Below the pieces are notes generated by a model. That model saw nothing but the letters and a program-made list of their open reading frames with translations, searched no databases and was not told where the DNA came from. A stretch of DNA of 64,000 bases. Origin: an uncultured Shimia sp. Its GTDB lineage: Bacteria; Pseudomonadota; Alphaproteobacteria; Rhodobacterales; Rhodobacteraceae. Both the position numbers and the translations under genes were made by a program. Positions within the stretch are counted from its first letter, which is position 1; the number at the start of each line of letters is the position of its first letter. Positions 45,086-56,010 of the stretch are shown one piece after another. The stretch is from positions 248,001 through 312,000 of the forward strand of contig NZ_CANLRL010000002.1 of the NCBI RefSeq assembly GCF_947493595.1, read 5' to 3'.

Positions 45086-45207
45086 AGCGTTTGACTCAGG
45101 CGAAGAAAGTGGCGTAGAACTGCCGCCAACTGGCCCGTCCGGGCTAAGTGTCTTCCAAATACAGAGTACATGATCTGCCTTACTGTGAGGCAGCACAGGA
45201 TATTTTC

Positions 45208-46479
45208 ATGACACAAGAAAAGCTTGCTCTTGGCACGTTGAAAGCCAAAAGCCCTAAAGATCTCTTGGCAATGGCCGAAGAGCTGGAGATCGAAAACGCC
45301 TCCACCATGCGCAAAGGCGAGATGATGTTCCAGATTCTGCGCGAACGTGCAGATGATGGATGGGAAATTTCCGGCGATGGTGTGCTTGAGGTGTTGCAAG
45401 ACGGTTTCGGGTTTTTGCGCTCTCCAGAGGCGAACTACTTGCCAGGTCCGGATGACATCTACGTCTCCCCTGAGATGATCCGTAAGTACTCTCTGCGTAC
45501 CGGTGATACCGTGAACGGGGTTATGACAGCTCCAGGTGACACAGAACGCTATTTTGCGCTTACAGGTGTGTCTCAGATCAATTTTGAGGCGCCAGAGAAA
45601 GCCAAACACAAAATTGCGTTTGATAACCTTACACCGCTGTATCCGGATGAGCGTTTGAAGATGGAGATCGAAGATCCGACCATCAAAGATCGGTCGGCTC
45701 GGATCATCGACCTTGTTGCGCCAATTGGTAAAGGCCAGCGTTCCTTGATTGTTGCGCCACCTCGGACGGGTAAAACCGTGCTGTTGCAGAACATCGCACA
45801 CAGCATCGAAGCCAATCATCCTGAGTGTTATCTGATCGTTTTGCTGATTGATGAACGTCCTGAAGAAGTGACAGACATGCAGCGCAACGTGAAAGGTGAA
45901 GTTGTTTCCTCGACCTTTGATGAACCTGCCACGCGCCACGTTGCAGTCTCTGAAATGGTCATCGAAAAGGCCAAACGTCTTGTTGAGCATAAACGAGATG
46001 TTGTGATCCTTTTGGATTCGATCACAAGACTTGGCCGTGCGTTCAACACTGTGGTGCCATCTTCCGGTAAAGTTTTGACCGGTGGTGTGGATGCCAATGC
46101 GCTGCAACGTCCAAAGCGTTTCTTTGGTGCGGCGCGTAACATCGAAGAAGGCGGCTCACTGACCATTATCTCCACCGCGCTGATCGACACTGGCTCGCGC
46201 ATGGACGAGGTGATCTTTGAAGAATTCAAAGGCACCGGTAACTCTGAGATTGTTCTGGATCGCAAAGTGGCCGACAAACGTGTCTTCCCTGCGATCGACA
46301 TTCTCAAATCCGGCACTCGGAAAGAGGATCTGCTTATCGACAAAGGCGATTTGGCCAAGACTTATGTCCTACGCCGTATTCTCAACCCGATGGGCACCAC
46401 CGATGCTGTGGAATTCCTGCTTGGCAAGCTCAAGCAAACCAAAACCAATGGCGAGTTCTTTGACTCGATGAACACCTAA
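45208..46479 (+). CDS. rho: Transcription termination factor Rho
   Basis: 423 residues from the ATG giving [16 protein letters not shown], with AGGA 10 nt upstream; a longer in-frame extension is unlikely. Cold-shock-like RNA-binding domain ([19 protein letters not shown]), Walker A APPRTGKT (183-190), [14 protein letters not shown] and the Q/R loops [12 protein letters not shown] and [11 protein letters not shown]. Typical length without an N-terminal insertion. Confidence 0.97.
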   Translation: MTQEKLALGTLKAKSPKDLLAMAEELEIENASTMRKGEMMFQILRERADDGWEISGDGVLEVLQDGFGFLRSPEANYLPGPDDIYVSPEMIRKYSLRTGDTVNGVMTAPGDTERYFALTGVSQINFEAPEKAKHKIAFDNLTPLYPDERLKMEIEDPTIKDRSARIIDLVAPIGKGQRSLIVAPPRTGKTVLLQNIAHSIEANHPECYLIVLLIDERPEEVTDMQRNVKGEVVSSTFDEPATRHVAVSEMVIEKAKRLVEHKRDVVILLDSITRLGRAFNTVVPSSGKVLTGGVDANALQRPKRFFGAARNIEEGGSLTIISTALIDTGSRMDEVIFEEFKGTGNSEIVLDRKVADKRVFPAIDILKSGTRKEDLLIDKGDLAKTYVLRRILNPMGTTDAVEFLLGKLKQTKTNGEFFDSMNT

Positions 46480-46489
46480 GGATGCTGTG

Positions 46490-47788
46490 ATGGCCTATGT
46501 GGCTGACACAATTTTCGCTCTTGCAACGGCCCCCGGTAAAGCGGGGGTCGCTGTCGTTCGTGTATCCGGAACACGCGTGATTGAAACGGGCAGAGCGCTT
46601 TTTGGTGATCTGCCAAAACCGCGATTTGCAGCCCTCAAATTGCTGAAAGACAGGGAAGGTCGACGACTGGATCAGGCTTTGGTACTTCATTTTGAGGCAG
46701 GCAGCAGCTTCACTGGCGAAGAGGTTCTAGAGCTACACCTGCACGGCTCCACTGCCGTGGTGAATGCCGTCCTGCGTGAACTCTCCGAAATGGAAGGCTT
46801 GCGTTTGGCGGAATCGGGTGAGTTCACCCGCCGCGCTTTGGAAAACGGTTGTCTCGATCTGGCGCAGGTTGAAGGTCTGGCGGATTTGATTGATGCTGAG
46901 ACTGAAGCTCAACGGCGCCAAGCCTTGCGTGTTCTGTCGGGGGATCTCGGAAATCTCGCTGGAAAATGGCGCACTGATCTGATCCGAGCCGCGGCTTTGA
47001 TCGAAGCCACCATCGACTTTGCCGATGAAGATGTGCCTGTCGATGTCACGCCGGAGGTTACGGAACTTCTCTCTGGGGTTCGTAGTGAACTCGACAAAGA
47101 AATCGCAGGTGTTGATACCGCGGAACGCATCCGTACAGGGTTTGAAGTTGCCATCCTTGGCGCGCCCAATGTTGGCAAATCTACATTGCTGAACGCATTG
47201 GCTGGTCGCGAAGCTGCAATTACGTCGGAATATGCCGGCACCACACGCGATGTGATCGAAGTGCGTATGGAGCTGAACGGGTTACCAGTCACTTTGCTCG
47301 ACACCGCAGGCCTGCGCGAAACTGACGATCACGTCGAAGGCATCGGCATCCAACGCGCCCGAGAGCGGGCTGAGGCGGCTGACCTTCGCGTGTTTCTAAA
47401 GACAGATGAGGAAGAGCCGGACTTTACCCCACTTCCAAACGATGTGATCCGTGCTGCCAAGGCGGACATGCTTTCCGATCCGAAAAATGCAATTTCCGGA
47501 AAAACCGGGTTTGGCGTTTCTGAACTTGTGGCTGAGATCACCGAGAAACTCTCGGAACAGGCGGGGCGTTCCGGTGTGGCCACCCGCGAACGGCACCGTA
47601 TAGCTATGAAACGCGCATCGGAATCCTTGGATGCGGCCCGCGCCGTTCTCGCTTTGGGTCCGGATCACTATGATATCGGCGCGGAAGAACTGCGGACTGC
47701 GATTCGCGCCCTTGATTCCATCGTTGGCCATGTTGATGTAGAGAACCTGCTGGACGAAATCTTTTCGAGCTTTTGTATCGGAAAGTGA
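46490..47788 (+). CDS. mnmE: tRNA uridine-5-carboxymethylaminomethyl synthesis GTPase MnmE
   Basis: 432 residues from the second of two adjacent start codons, behind AAGGA. N-terminal tetrahydrofolate-binding domain, GTPase domain with GAPNVGKS (224-231) and [15 protein letters not shown], and the C-terminal CIGK with the catalytic cysteine (C429). It works with MnmG to modify the wobble uridine of certain tRNAs. MnmG is encoded 15-23 bp downstream. Confidence 0.97.
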   Translation: MAYVADTIFALATAPGKAGVAVVRVSGTRVIETGRALFGDLPKPRFAALKLLKDREGRRLDQALVLHFEAGSSFTGEEVLELHLHGSTAVVNAVLRELSEMEGLRLAESGEFTRRALENGCLDLAQVEGLADLIDAETEAQRRQALRVLSGDLGNLAGKWRTDLIRAAALIEATIDFADEDVPVDVTPEVTELLSGVRSELDKEIAGVDTAERIRTGFEVAILGAPNVGKSTLLNALAGREAAITSEYAGTTRDVIEVRMELNGLPVTLLDTAGLRETDDHVEGIGIQRARERAEAADLRVFLKTDEEEPDFTPLPNDVIRAAKADMLSDPKNAISGKTGFGVSELVAEITEKLSEQAGRSGVATRERHRIAMKRASESLDAARAVLALGPDHYDIGAEELRTAIRALDSIVGHVDVENLLDEIFSSFCIGK

Positions 47789-47803
47789 TTCAAATTTGAG
47801 GAG

Positions 47804-47819
47804 TGTTTCACGTGAAACA
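47804..47819. other. parS centromere site overlapping the mnmG start
   Basis: TGTTTCACGTGAAACA, a perfect copy of the 16-bp ParB-binding site. It spans both candidate mnmG start codons. About 3.2 kb from the origin and 3.3 kb from parB. Confidence 0.93.
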
Positions 47820-49674
47820 TTTTGACGTCATTGTTGTTGGGGGCGGGCACGCTGGCACAGACGCTGCGGCGGCTTCGGCACGTATGGGCGCGTCGACCGC
47901 GCTTGTGACCCTTAAGAAATCCGGCATTGGCGTTATGTCCTGCAACCCGGCCATTGGCGGCTTGGGAAAAGGCCACCTCGTGCGCGAAGTGGATGCCTTA
48001 GATGGCGTGATGGGCCGTATTGCGGACAAGGCTGGGATTCAGTTCCGCTTGCTCAATCGTCGCAAAGGTCCAGCAGTCCAAGGTCCCCGTGCGCAATCTG
48101 ATCGAAAGATCTACCGCACCGAGATGCTGGCAGAAATAGAAGGGACGCAGAACCTGACGGTGATTGAGGGCGAAGCCATTGATTTTCGCATGGAAGGGCA
48201 GGCAGTCCGCGGCATCATTTTGGCTGACGGGTCTGAGATCGCCGCGCATGCCGTTGTTCTGACCACTGGGACATTCCTACGCGGTGTCATCCATATTGGC
48301 GATGTCTCGCATTCCGGTGGCCGCATGGGGGACAACGCCTCGGTAAAGCTTGCAGAACGTATTGATAGTTTCGAGTTGCCTTTGGGCCGCCTAAAAACCG
48401 GCACTCCGCCACGCTTAAATGGCAAAACCATAAAATGGGATCTGCTGGACAACCAACCCGGTGATGACGAGCCTGTGATGTTCTCCTTCTTGAATAAGAG
48501 ACCATCTGCACGTCAGGTTGCCTGCGGTATCACACATACAAATGCCAAAACCCATGACATCATTCGCGATAACCTGGCGCGGTCAGCGATGTATGGTGGG
48601 CATATCGATGGGGTTGGGCCCCGCTATTGTCCGTCCATTGAAGACAAGATTGTGCGGTTTGCTGACAAAGACTCACATCAAGTGTTTTTGGAACCCGAAG
48701 GACTGGATGACGACACGGTCTATCCCAACGGGATTTCGACCTCGCTGCCCGTCGATGTCCAGGAAGCATATGTGCGTTCCATTTATGGGTTGGAAGATAT
48801 TGAGATATTGCAGCCTGGTTACGCAATTGAATATGACTACGTTGACCCACGCGCTTTGAATGCAGAGTTAGGTGTAAAAAACGTACCGGGTCTCTATTTG
48901 GCCGGTCAGATTAACGGCACAACTGGATATGAAGAGGCGGCAGCGCAAGGTCTGGTTGCGGGCTTAAACGCAGCGTTGTCCGCGAAAGGCAAAGATCCAC
49001 ATCACTTCAGCCGTTCTGACAGCTATATTGGCGTCATGGTGGATGATCTGATCACCCGTGGTGTGACGGAACCTTATCGGATGTTCACCTCCCGCGCAGA
49101 GTTCCGTTTGTCTTTGCGGGCTGACAACGCCGACCAACGGCTGACCCCAATTGGACTGGATCTTGGATTGATTGGAGAAGCGCGAAAAGCGGCGTTTGGG
49201 ACAAAATCGGAAAAGCTAACTGCCGGAAAATCTCTGTTGAATGAAAAGGGATTCACACCCAAAGAAATCAATGCTGCTGGGATCGCGGTGAATCAGGATG
49301 GCAATCGTAGATCGGCGTTTCAAGTTCTGGCGTTCCCGGAGGTCGGATTTAGCGATCTGATCCCGTTGGATGATCGGTTTGCGGGTGTTGAACCGGAAAT
49401 TCGAGAGCAACTGGGTCGAGATGCGCTGTATGCAAATTACATCGAGCGGCAAAAGCGCGACGTAGAAGCCATGCGCCGGGATGAGACACAGATCATTCCG
49501 TCGGATTTTGACTTTGATGTGATTGAAGGGCTCAGCACAGAATTAAAAACAAAGTTGAACGCCGTGCGTCCGTCCAACTTGGGGCAAGCGGGCCGAATTG
49601 ATGGGATGACTCCCGCAGCTTTAACGTTGCTCCTTGCCAAGTTGCGCCAGGCAAAAAAGGCGAAGTCTGCGTAA
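47812..49674 (+). CDS. mnmG: tRNA uridine-5-carboxymethylaminomethyl synthesis enzyme MnmG (GidA)
   Basis: 620 residues from the GTG at 47812 ([18 protein letters not shown] after Met), chosen because GAGGA lies 9 nt upstream; the GTG at 47803 (adding three residues) directly touches GAGGA and has no spacing. FAD site [35 protein letters not shown] and [16 protein letters not shown] are standard. Either start falls inside the parS palindrome, so ParB binding and mnmG initiation share DNA. The stop overlaps rsmG by one base. Confidence 0.95.
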   Translation: MKHFDVIVVGGGHAGTDAAAASARMGASTALVTLKKSGIGVMSCNPAIGGLGKGHLVREVDALDGVMGRIADKAGIQFRLLNRRKGPAVQGPRAQSDRKIYRTEMLAEIEGTQNLTVIEGEAIDFRMEGQAVRGIILADGSEIAAHAVVLTTGTFLRGVIHIGDVSHSGGRMGDNASVKLAERIDSFELPLGRLKTGTPPRLNGKTIKWDLLDNQPGDDEPVMFSFLNKRPSARQVACGITHTNAKTHDIIRDNLARSAMYGGHIDGVGPRYCPSIEDKIVRFADKDSHQVFLEPEGLDDDTVYPNGISTSLPVDVQEAYVRSIYGLEDIEILQPGYAIEYDYVDPRALNAELGVKNVPGLYLAGQINGTTGYEEAAAQGLVAGLNAALSAKGKDPHHFSRSDSYIGVMVDDLITRGVTEPYRMFTSRAEFRLSLRADNADQRLTPIGLDLGLIGEARKAAFGTKSEKLTAGKSLLNEKGFTPKEINAAGIAVNQDGNRRSAFQVLAFPEVGFSDLIPLDDRFAGVEPEIREQLGRDALYANYIERQKRDVEAMRRDETQIIPSDFDFDVIEGLSTELKTKLNAVRPSNLGQAGRIDGMTPAALTLLLAKLRQAKKAKSA

Positions 49675-50312
49675 TGTCTTGCCCTGACCATATCGAATCC
49701 AAGTTGAACGTTTCACGTGAAACATTGACTCGCCTTGAAATGCTCGCGGATCTGCTGGTGAAATGGAACCCGCGTATCAACCTGGTGTCCAAGTCCACGC
49801 TCAACGACCTCTGGTCGCGGCATATCCTGGATTCGATTCAAGTTTTACGTTGTGCGCCCCAAAATGTCGGCCATTGGGTGGATATCGGCAGTGGCGGCGG
49901 CTTCCCAGGCTTGGTTGTGGCGCTGATGGCCGCAGAGCCGGAAGCTCCGAAAAAGGTCACGTTGATCGAGAGTGACCAGCGTAAATGCGCGTTTTTGCGC
50001 ACTGTTCTGCGCGAAACCGGCGTGAAAGCGTCTGTTGTGACCGAACGCATTGAGCGTGCCGTGCCGCAGGAAGCGGATGTGTTGTCAGCACGGGCTTTGG
50101 CCGATCTCACACTGCTGTGTGAATTTGCGGAACGTCATTTGCAGACCACCGGCACCGCCGTGTTTCCAAAAGGAGCCCGTTGGCAAAAAGAGCTGCAATC
50201 CGCACAGAAATCGTGGTCATTTGATTACGAAGTGGTAAAAAGTATCACGGACCCAGAAGCGGTCATTCTGAAGATCGGAGAGCTCAATCGTGTCGGATCC
50301 CACACGCCCTGA
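49674..50312 (+). CDS. rsmG: 16S rRNA (guanine527-N7)-methyltransferase
   Basis: 212 residues. [18 protein letters not shown] is the SAM site, with [15 protein letters not shown] before it and [15 protein letters not shown] after. The segment NVSRETL near the N-terminus is written by a parS sequence. Ends 23 bp inside parA. Confidence 0.95.
   Translation: MSCPDHIESKLNVSRETLTRLEMLADLLVKWNPRINLVSKSTLNDLWSRHILDSIQVLRCAPQNVGHWVDIGSGGGFPGLVVALMAAEPEAPKKVTLIESDQRKCAFLRTVLRETGVKASVVTERIERAVPQEADVLSARALADLTLLCEFAERHLQTTGTAVFPKGARWQKELQSAQKSWSFDYEVVKSITDPEAVILKIGELNRVGSHTP
49709..49724. other. Second parS site, inside rsmG
   Basis: CGTTTCACGTGAAACA, one base from the perfect 16-mer, with the full GTTTCACGTGAAAC core. 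It encodes NVSRET in RsmG. Confidence 0.9.
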
Positions 50313-51099
50313 AGGGCCCAAAATCATTGCAGTGGCCAACCAAAAAGGCGGCGTGGGCAAAACCACAACGACAATTAACCTCGCAGCAGCGCTGGCTGAA
50401 GAAGGGCATAAAGTGCTTTTGGTGGACCTAGACCCCCAAGGCAATGCTTCCACCGGCCTTGGTGTCGATGTTGAGGACCGCACCCACACCACATACGATC
50501 TTCTGACGGGGGATGTGGAGTTGGAGGATGTGATCCAAGCCACAGATTCGTCAAACATGTCGATTGTCCCAGCAACCGTAGATCTCAGCTCGGCCGACAT
50601 CGAGCTGATGTCCAATGAAAAACGCAGCTTTTTGCTGCATGACGCCCTGCGCCAGACGGCAATGGACAAATATGACTTGGATTACATCCTCATTGACTGC
50701 CCGCCATCGCTGAACCTGTTGACAGTAAATGCGATGATTGCAGCGCATTCTGTGCTTATTCCGCTGCAAAGTGAGTTTTTCGCGTTGGAAGGCCTGTCTC
50801 AGCTCATGTTGACTGTGCGTGAGGTGCGCCAAACTGCAAATGCGGGGCTGCGGATCGAAGGTATTGTCCTCACAATGTTTGATGCCCGCAACAACCTGTC
50901 GCAACAGGTGGAGCAAGACGCGCGGGATAACCTTGGTGATCTGGTGTTTGAAACCAAAATTCCGCGCAATGTCCGGGTGTCTGAGGCACCGTCTTTTGCA
51001 CAGGCTGTCCTGGATTACGACACGACCTCCAAAGGCGCGGAAGCCTATCGCGCATTGGCCAAAGAACTGCTCGCCAAAAATTTCAAGATCGCCGCTTAA
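50290..51099 (+). CDS. parA: Chromosome partitioning ATPase ParA
   Basis: 269 residues from GTG with GGAGAG 8 nt upstream, inside the end of rsmG. Deviant Walker A KGGVGKTT (19-26), [13 protein letters not shown] and [15 protein letters not shown]. No N-terminal DNA-binding extension, so it is the chromosomal (small) type. With ParB and the parS sites it segregates the origin region. Confidence 0.97.
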   Translation: MSDPTRPEGPKIIAVANQKGGVGKTTTTINLAAALAEEGHKVLLVDLDPQGNASTGLGVDVEDRTHTTYDLLTGDVELEDVIQATDSSNMSIVPATVDLSSADIELMSNEKRSFLLHDALRQTAMDKYDLDYILIDCPPSLNLLTVNAMIAAHSVLIPLQSEFFALEGLSQLMLTVREVRQTANAGLRIEGIVLTMFDARNNLSQQVEQDARDNLGDLVFETKIPRNVRVSEAPSFAQAVLDYDTTSKGAEAYRALAKELLAKNFKIAA

Positions 51100-51111
51100 A
51101 GGAGGCCCATA

Positions 51112-52005
51112 ATGGCAGACAAGAAAAAACAGCGTGGTCTTGGCCGCGGTCTCAGCGCTCTCATGGCGGATGTGACGGAAGATACATCTCGACCAGACGC
51201 AGGCGCGGCGCCGCGTCGCGCGGATCTTGTTGTGCCGATTGAGCGTATTGAGCCCAACCCGGATCAGCCACGGCGTGATTTTACGCCGGAACAACTCGAC
51301 GATCTTGCAAACTCCATTCGTGAGAAAGGGGTGATTCAACCTCTTATCGTGCGCAAGAAGCCTGGCGATCGCTATGAAATTGTCGCCGGTGAACGCCGCT
51401 GGCGGGCGTCCCAAATGGCACAACTGCACGAGCTGCCGGTTATTGTACGCGAGTATGATGATACCGAGGTGCTCGAAATTGCGATCATCGAAAACATCCA
51501 ACGGGCCGATCTGAACCCAGTCGAAGAGGCAATGGGCTACCGCCAGCTGATGCAGAAGTTTGGCCATACGCAGGAAAAGGTATCTGAGGCGCTTGGTAAA
51601 AGCCGGAGCCACATTGCCAACTTGATGCGTCTGCTCAATCTGCCGGATGATGTGCAGGTTATGTTGCGTGAAGGTCACCTGTCGGCCGGTCATGCTCGCG
51701 CCCTGGTGACCACAGACAACGCATCTGAGTTGGCTCGTAAAGTGGTGAAGGACGGTTTGTCGGTACGGCAGACGGAAAAACTGGCGAAAAAAACAGGCTC
51801 TCTCGTCGAACAAAATAAAAAATCTCGACCAAAGACCCATAAGGACGCCGACACAGTCGCGCTAGAAGGCGATCTTTCGGCCAATTTGGGCATGAAAGTT
51901 TCCGTAGATCACGTTTCCGGCGGAGAAAACGGAAAAATTACTATTACTTATCAAACCCTTGATGAGTTGGATGAATTGTGCCGAGTTTTGTCGTCTACGA
52001 ATTAG
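51112..52005 (+). CDS. parB: Chromosome partitioning protein ParB
   Basis: 297 residues behind AAAGGAGG. N-terminal GLGRGLSALM, the CTPase/ParB box GERRWRASQMA and ENIQRADLNPVEEAMGYRQL, the helix-turn-helix ALGKSRSHIANLMRLLNLP and a C-terminal dimer domain with the usual TYQTLDELDELCRVL. Its stop overlaps the convergent DUF454 gene by 11 bp. Confidence 0.97.
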   Translation: MADKKKQRGLGRGLSALMADVTEDTSRPDAGAAPRRADLVVPIERIEPNPDQPRRDFTPEQLDDLANSIREKGVIQPLIVRKKPGDRYEIVAGERRWRASQMAQLHELPVIVREYDDTEVLEIAIIENIQRADLNPVEEAMGYRQLMQKFGHTQEKVSEALGKSRSHIANLMRLLNLPDDVQVMLREGHLSAGHARALVTTDNASELARKVVKDGLSVRQTEKLAKKTGSLVEQNKKSRPKTHKDADTVALEGDLSANLGMKVSVDHVSGGENGKITITYQTLDELDELCRVLSSTN

Positions 52006-52348
52006 GCCGCGTCCAGATGAAAAAAAGTACCGCGCTCAAAACCACCATTTGAATGACAATCACGGTGGTTTTGACGCCAACCAGCAGCGAAATTCCAAAA
52101 ACCCCAACAATGGACAGCGTAGCTGCCTTTTTGGCTGATGGTCGAATTGCGCCGTTGCTGTTCCAGTCTTCAATCATGGGGCCAAAGGTTTTGTGAGATA
52201 AAAGCCAGCTGTGCAGCCGTTCAGAAGAGCGGGCAAAGCAGAAAGCGGCGAGAAGCAGAAACGGCACGGTTGGAAGGAGGGGGAGGACAACGCCAATCAG
52301 GGCCAGCGCTACACAGGTCAGTCCACAGATCAGCCAAAGTACGCGCAT
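51995..52348 (-). CDS. YbaN/DUF454-family membrane protein
   Basis: 117 residues, three to four membrane helices. GVVLPLLPTVPFLLLAAFCF and ARSSERLHSWLLSHKTFGP define the DUF454 family, with the basic segment RPSAKKAA in the loop. Function unknown. Starts with no gap after the hemW stop. Confidence 0.9.
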   Translation of the reverse strand: MRVLWLICGLTCVALALIGVVLPLLPTVPFLLLAAFCFARSSERLHSWLLSHKTFGPMIEDWNSNGAIRPSAKKAATLSIVGVFGISLLVGVKTTVIVIQMVVLSAVLFFIWTRPNS

Positions 52349-53506
52349 TTAGTCCACCAATAGTTCTGACAAAACCGAGTTAAGTACCATCCGCCCTTGC
52401 GGCAAGACGCGCAATCTTGATTTTTTGATTTCAATCATGCCGATGTCTTGCAGGGTGTCGACACGTGTCCCTTCAAGCGGTTTTCCCGCCAACGCTTCAT
52501 AACGGGACAGATCAACCCCTTCGCTCAATCTTAGTCCCATCAGCAACAATTCAGTTGCTTGCCCTTCTTGCGAAACGGCTTCTCGCAGGTTTTCTCCATT
52601 GCCGGCCTCCGCCGCTTCCAACCATTTGGTTGGGTTTCGCCAGTTTTCGATGGCGTGCCGCTGGCCGTTGAGGGTCAACCGAGCATGGGCTCCAGGGCCA
52701 ATCCCGGCATAATCCCCATAGCGCCAATAGATTTGGTTGTGGCGTGATTCAGAGCCTATTGCGGCGTAATTTGACACTTCGTAAGGCAGCATCCCGACTT
52801 CGGCGCAGATGTCCTGCGTGACTTCATACATGTCTGCCGCGAGATCGTCTTCCGGCAGGCCACGCAGTTTGCCACGATTGTATCGGTCGCCAAAGGCAGT
52901 GCCTTGCTCAACCGTCAGTTGGTAGAGAGACAGATGGTCAATCGCCATGGAAAGCGCTTCGCGCAGTTCGGATTGCCAATCATTCAGCGTTTGGTCTTGG
53001 CGCGCGTAAATCAGATCAAAACTCACGCGATCAAAGGTTTTTCGCGCAATTTCAAATGCCTGCTTGGCCTCAGAAACCGAGTGAATTCGCCCCAATCGTT
53101 GCAGGTCTCGGTCATTGAGCGCCTGGATGCCCATTGATATCCGGTTCACGCCCCCGTCGCGATAGGCGACAAATCGGCCAGCTTCTACCGATCCGGGGTT
53201 CGCTTCCAGCGTGATTTCCATGTCATTGGATGTGGGCCAAAGCTTGCGTACATGTTCCAAGATGGCCGCAACCACTTCTGGATCCATCAAACTTGGCGTG
53301 CCGCCGCCGAAGAAAATGGTGTTCAAAACCCGACCGGAGGTTTCTGCAGCGACCCGATCCAACTCGCTCAAATAGGCTCTAAGCCAGCGGAGTTGATCAA
53401 TTTCACGGCTTACATGACTGTTGAAATCGCAATAGGGGCATTTGGCCTGACAAAACGGCCAATGAATATACAGGCCAAAGCCCCCGTTTTGCCAATCCTC
53501 AGCCAA
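52349..53506 (-). CDS. hemW: Radical-SAM haem chaperone HemW
   Basis: About 385 residues from a TTG that overlaps the rdgB stop by 8 bp; a GTG 12 codons earlier is the alternative. YIHWPFCQAKCPYCDFNSH carries the 4Fe-4S cysteines, followed by FFGGGTPSLM and GIGPGAHARL. HemW was long misnamed coproporphyrinogen oxidase; it binds haem and is a proposed haem transfer protein. Fourth-gene-to-last of the rph-rdgB-hemW-DUF454 run. Confidence 0.93.
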   Translation of the reverse strand: MAEDWQNGGFGLYIHWPFCQAKCPYCDFNSHVSREIDQLRWLRAYLSELDRVAAETSGRVLNTIFFGGGTPSLMDPEVVAAILEHVRKLWPTSNDMEITLEANPGSVEAGRFVAYRDGGVNRISMGIQALNDRDLQRLGRIHSVSEAKQAFEIARKTFDRVSFDLIYARQDQTLNDWQSELREALSMAIDHLSLYQLTVEQGTAFGDRYNRGKLRGLPEDDLAADMYEVTQDICAEVGMLPYEVSNYAAIGSESRHNQIYWRYGDYAGIGPGAHARLTLNGQRHAIENWRNPTKWLEAAEAGNGENLREAVSQEGQATELLLMGLRLSEGVDLSRYEALAGKPLEGTRVDTLQDIGMIEIKKSRLRVLPQGRMVLNSVLSELLVD

Positions 53507-54110
53507 AACAGCCCGCCACAAAAGCTTGCAGCGCGCGGCCACGGTGGCTGATTTGGTTCTTTTCTTCTTTTGGCATCTCGGCGCAGGTCACGTCATAGCT
53601 GTCTGGCATGAACATAGGGTCATAGCCAAACCCACCTTTACCTCGGATCGGCCAAACCAACTCTCCAGGCATGACACCTTCAAACACCTCGTCGTGTCCG
53701 TCAGGCCACGCCAAAACCAGCGTGCAGCGGAACTGCGCAGAACGCGGTGCACCCGGGCCTTTGGCGGTAATTTCGTCATTGGCGCGGGTCATGGCCCGCA
53801 TGAAGTCGCGGCCATTGTCGGTCTCCGCCCAATCCGCGGTGTAAACACCTGGCGCGCCGTCCAGCGCGTCAATGGTGATACCGCTGTCATCGGACAGGGC
53901 AGGGAGCCCAGTTGCCTTGGCCGCCGCATGTGCTTTGATACGGGCGTTGCCGACAAATGTGTCTTCGGTTTCGTCCGGCTCCGGCAGATCCATATCGCCA
54001 GCCCCCACCACGGACACTCCGTGTGGGGCCAAGATCTCGGTGATCTCGGCCAGTTTGCCCGCGTTGTGAGTGGCGACCAATAAGCGGTCGCCTTCAAATT
54101 TACGGGTCAT
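53499..54110 (-). CDS. rdgB: Non-canonical purine NTP pyrophosphatase (RdgB/HAM1)
   Basis: 203 residues. [46 protein letters not shown] and [10 protein letters not shown] are all diagnostic. Hydrolyses XTP and (d)ITP. Overlaps rph by 4 bp. Confidence 0.97.
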   Translation of the reverse strand: MTRKFEGDRLLVATHNAGKLAEITEILAPHGVSVVGAGDMDLPEPDETEDTFVGNARIKAHAAAKATGLPALSDDSGITIDALDGAPGVYTADWAETDNGRDFMRAMTRANDEITAKGPGAPRSAQFRCTLVLAWPDGHDEVFEGVMPGELVWPIRGKGGFGYDPMFMPDSYDVTCAEMPKEEKNQISHRGRALQAFVAGCFG

Positions 54111-54820
54111 GCGGAGGCTGCCAGTTGTGCTTTAACCAACTCCGCCACGCCTTTTTCCGCCAGATCCAGCAGTTCATTCATCTGCGCACGGGAATAGGTG
54201 GAGCCTTCAGCAGACATCTGTGTTTCGATCATCTGACCATTGGCCAACATGATGAAGTTACCATCCACACCCGCTTCGCTGTCTTCCGGGTAATCCAGAT
54301 CGAGTACAGGCTGACCGGCGTAAATGCCGCAAGACACAGCAGCCACAGGAGAAATCAGCGGATCAGTTGTTACGTCCCCGGCTTTCATTAGCGTGTTCAC
54401 CGCCAAACGCAGCGCAACCCAGCCACCGGTGATCGATGCACAGCGTGTGCCGCCGTCAGCCTGGATCACGTCACAGTCCACAGTGATCTGGCGCTCTCCC
54501 AAAGCCACACGATCAACGCCGGCACGCAGAGAACGGCCAATCAAGCGTTGAATTTCCACGGTGCGACCACCTTGCTTGCCCGCAGTCGCCTCGCGACGCA
54601 TGCGCGAAGAGGTGGAACGCGGCAGCATGCCGTATTCTGCGGTCACCCAACCCAGGCCAGAGCCCTTGATAAACGGTGGCACGCGCGCTTCCAAAGATGC
54701 GGTGCACAAAACGTGGGTGTCGCCCATTTTGATCAAACAGGAGCCTTCGGCGTGTTTGGTCACATTGGTTTCAATCGAGACTTCACGCATTTCGTTAAGC
54801 TGACGGCCGGAAGGGCGCAT
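54107..54820 (-). CDS. rph: Ribonuclease PH
   Basis: 237 residues. [33 protein letters not shown], the arginine-rich [19 protein letters not shown] and [19 protein letters not shown] are typical. Trims tRNA 3' ends by phosphorolysis. First gene of the minus-strand run; divergent from hrcA over 116 bp. Confidence 0.97.
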   Translation of the reverse strand: MRPSGRQLNEMREVSIETNVTKHAEGSCLIKMGDTHVLCTASLEARVPPFIKGSGLGWVTAEYGMLPRSTSSRMRREATAGKQGGRTVEIQRLIGRSLRAGVDRVALGERQITVDCDVIQADGGTRCASITGGWVALRLAVNTLMKAGDVTTDPLISPVAAVSCGIYAGQPVLDLDYPEDSEAGVDGNFIMLANGQMIETQMSAEGSTYSRAQMNELLDLAEKGVAELVKAQLAASA

Positions 54821-54885
54821 GGCAAATATCCTTTGTTAGGTTTGGGCTGGGGATAACCGCGGGATAAGGTTGTGCGCAACCCCGA

Positions 54886-54914
54886 TTGACCTTTGCCTGT
54901 GAGGCTATTTTATT
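54886..54914 (+). promoter_or_regulatory. Candidate hrcA promoter
   Basis: TTGACC (54886-54891) is followed after 17 bp by TTTATT (54909-54914), a weak sigma-70 pair ending 22 bp before the hrcA ATG. No CIRCE element was found here. Confidence 0.3.
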
Positions 54915-54936
54915 AAGGAGACAAAGGCACGGGCGA

Positions 54937-56001
54937 ATGACAGACAGCAGCAAAATTCTCGAAGAAATGAATGACCGCAGCCGCGAGGTGTTCCGCCGCG
55001 TGGTTGAGGGGTATTTGGAGACCGGTGATCCGGTCGGATCGCGCACCCTAACACGCTCTCTGTCTGAAAAGGTAAGTGCGGCAACCATCCGTAATGTGAT
55101 GCAGGATCTGGAGTATCTTGGTCTCTTGGATAGCCCGCACGTCTCCGCCGGACGTATTCCAACACAGCAAGGCCTGCGCATGTTTGTGGATGGTTTGTTG
55201 GAAGTTGGTGATCTTGACCAAGGGGATCGTCAAAAAATTGACGCGACGCTTGGCGACACAGGTGCCGATGTGGGCAATATGCTGGATCGCGTGTCTACTG
55301 CGCTGTCGGGAGTCACACAGGGCGCATCGCTTGTACTGGCCCCAAAACATGAAGCCCCAATCAAGCATATCGAGTTTGTCAGCCTTGGTGCCGAACGTGC
55401 CTTGGTGGTGCTGGTTTTTGCAGATGGTCATGTGGAAAACCGTCTGTTCACACCTCCAGTTGGCCAAACACCCAGCTCAATGCGAGAAGCGGCAAATTTC
55501 CTCAATGCGGTTGCCGAAGGGCGCACCTTGAGCGAGTTGGGCACTGCCGTTCAGGAAGAGATCAAAAAACGCCGTCAGGAGATCGACAGCCTGGCGGCTG
55601 ACATGGTTGAAAACGGGCTCGCGCTTTGGGCTGATGAGGGTGGACAGCAAGAGCGTTTGATTGTGCGCGGTCGGTCGAATCTGCTGGGCACAGATGAGGA
55701 AGAACAGGATCTCGAGCGCATCCGTACGTTGTTTGATGACCTCGAACGTAAACGAGACATTGCTGATTTTCTTGAATTGGCGGAGCAGGGCGACGGTGTG
55801 CGCATTTTTATTGGCTCTGAGAACAAACTTTTTTCACTTTCGGGTTCCTCTTTGGTGGTGTCTCCCTATATGAACGCTGATCGTAAGATCGTGGGTGCTG
55901 TCGGGGTTATTGGACCCAAGCGCCTGAACTATGGACGCATCGTGCCGATTGTGGATTACACGGCACAGCTGGTCGGGAAGTTGATCACCGACCGCGGTTA
56001 G
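54937..56001 (+). CDS. hrcA: Heat-inducible transcription repressor HrcA
   Basis: 354 residues from the ATG giving MTDSSKILEEMNDRSREVF. Winged HTH with GDPVGSRTL, VSAATIRNVMQDLEYLGL and SAGRIPTQQGLRMFVD, then the GAF-like inducer domain ending VIGPKRLNYGRIVPIVDYT. It represses chaperone genes through CIRCE sites, none of which lie in this window. Followed by grpE after 9 bp. Confidence 0.97.
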   Translation: MTDSSKILEEMNDRSREVFRRVVEGYLETGDPVGSRTLTRSLSEKVSAATIRNVMQDLEYLGLLDSPHVSAGRIPTQQGLRMFVDGLLEVGDLDQGDRQKIDATLGDTGADVGNMLDRVSTALSGVTQGASLVLAPKHEAPIKHIEFVSLGAERALVVLVFADGHVENRLFTPPVGQTPSSMREAANFLNAVAEGRTLSELGTAVQEEIKKRRQEIDSLAADMVENGLALWADEGGQQERLIVRGRSNLLGTDEEEQDLERIRTLFDDLERKRDIADFLELAEQGDGVRIFIGSENKLFSLSGSSLVVSPYMNADRKIVGAVGVIGPKRLNYGRIVPIVDYTAQLVGKLITDRG

Positions 56002-56010
56002 AGGTGACAA

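Noticed and set aside
44950-46107. 385-codon minus-strand frame opposite hemJ and rho
   Set aside because: Antisense to rho, whose motifs are unmistakable.
50551-51840. 429-codon minus-strand frame opposite parA and parB
   Set aside because: Antisense to intact parA and parB; no domain pattern.
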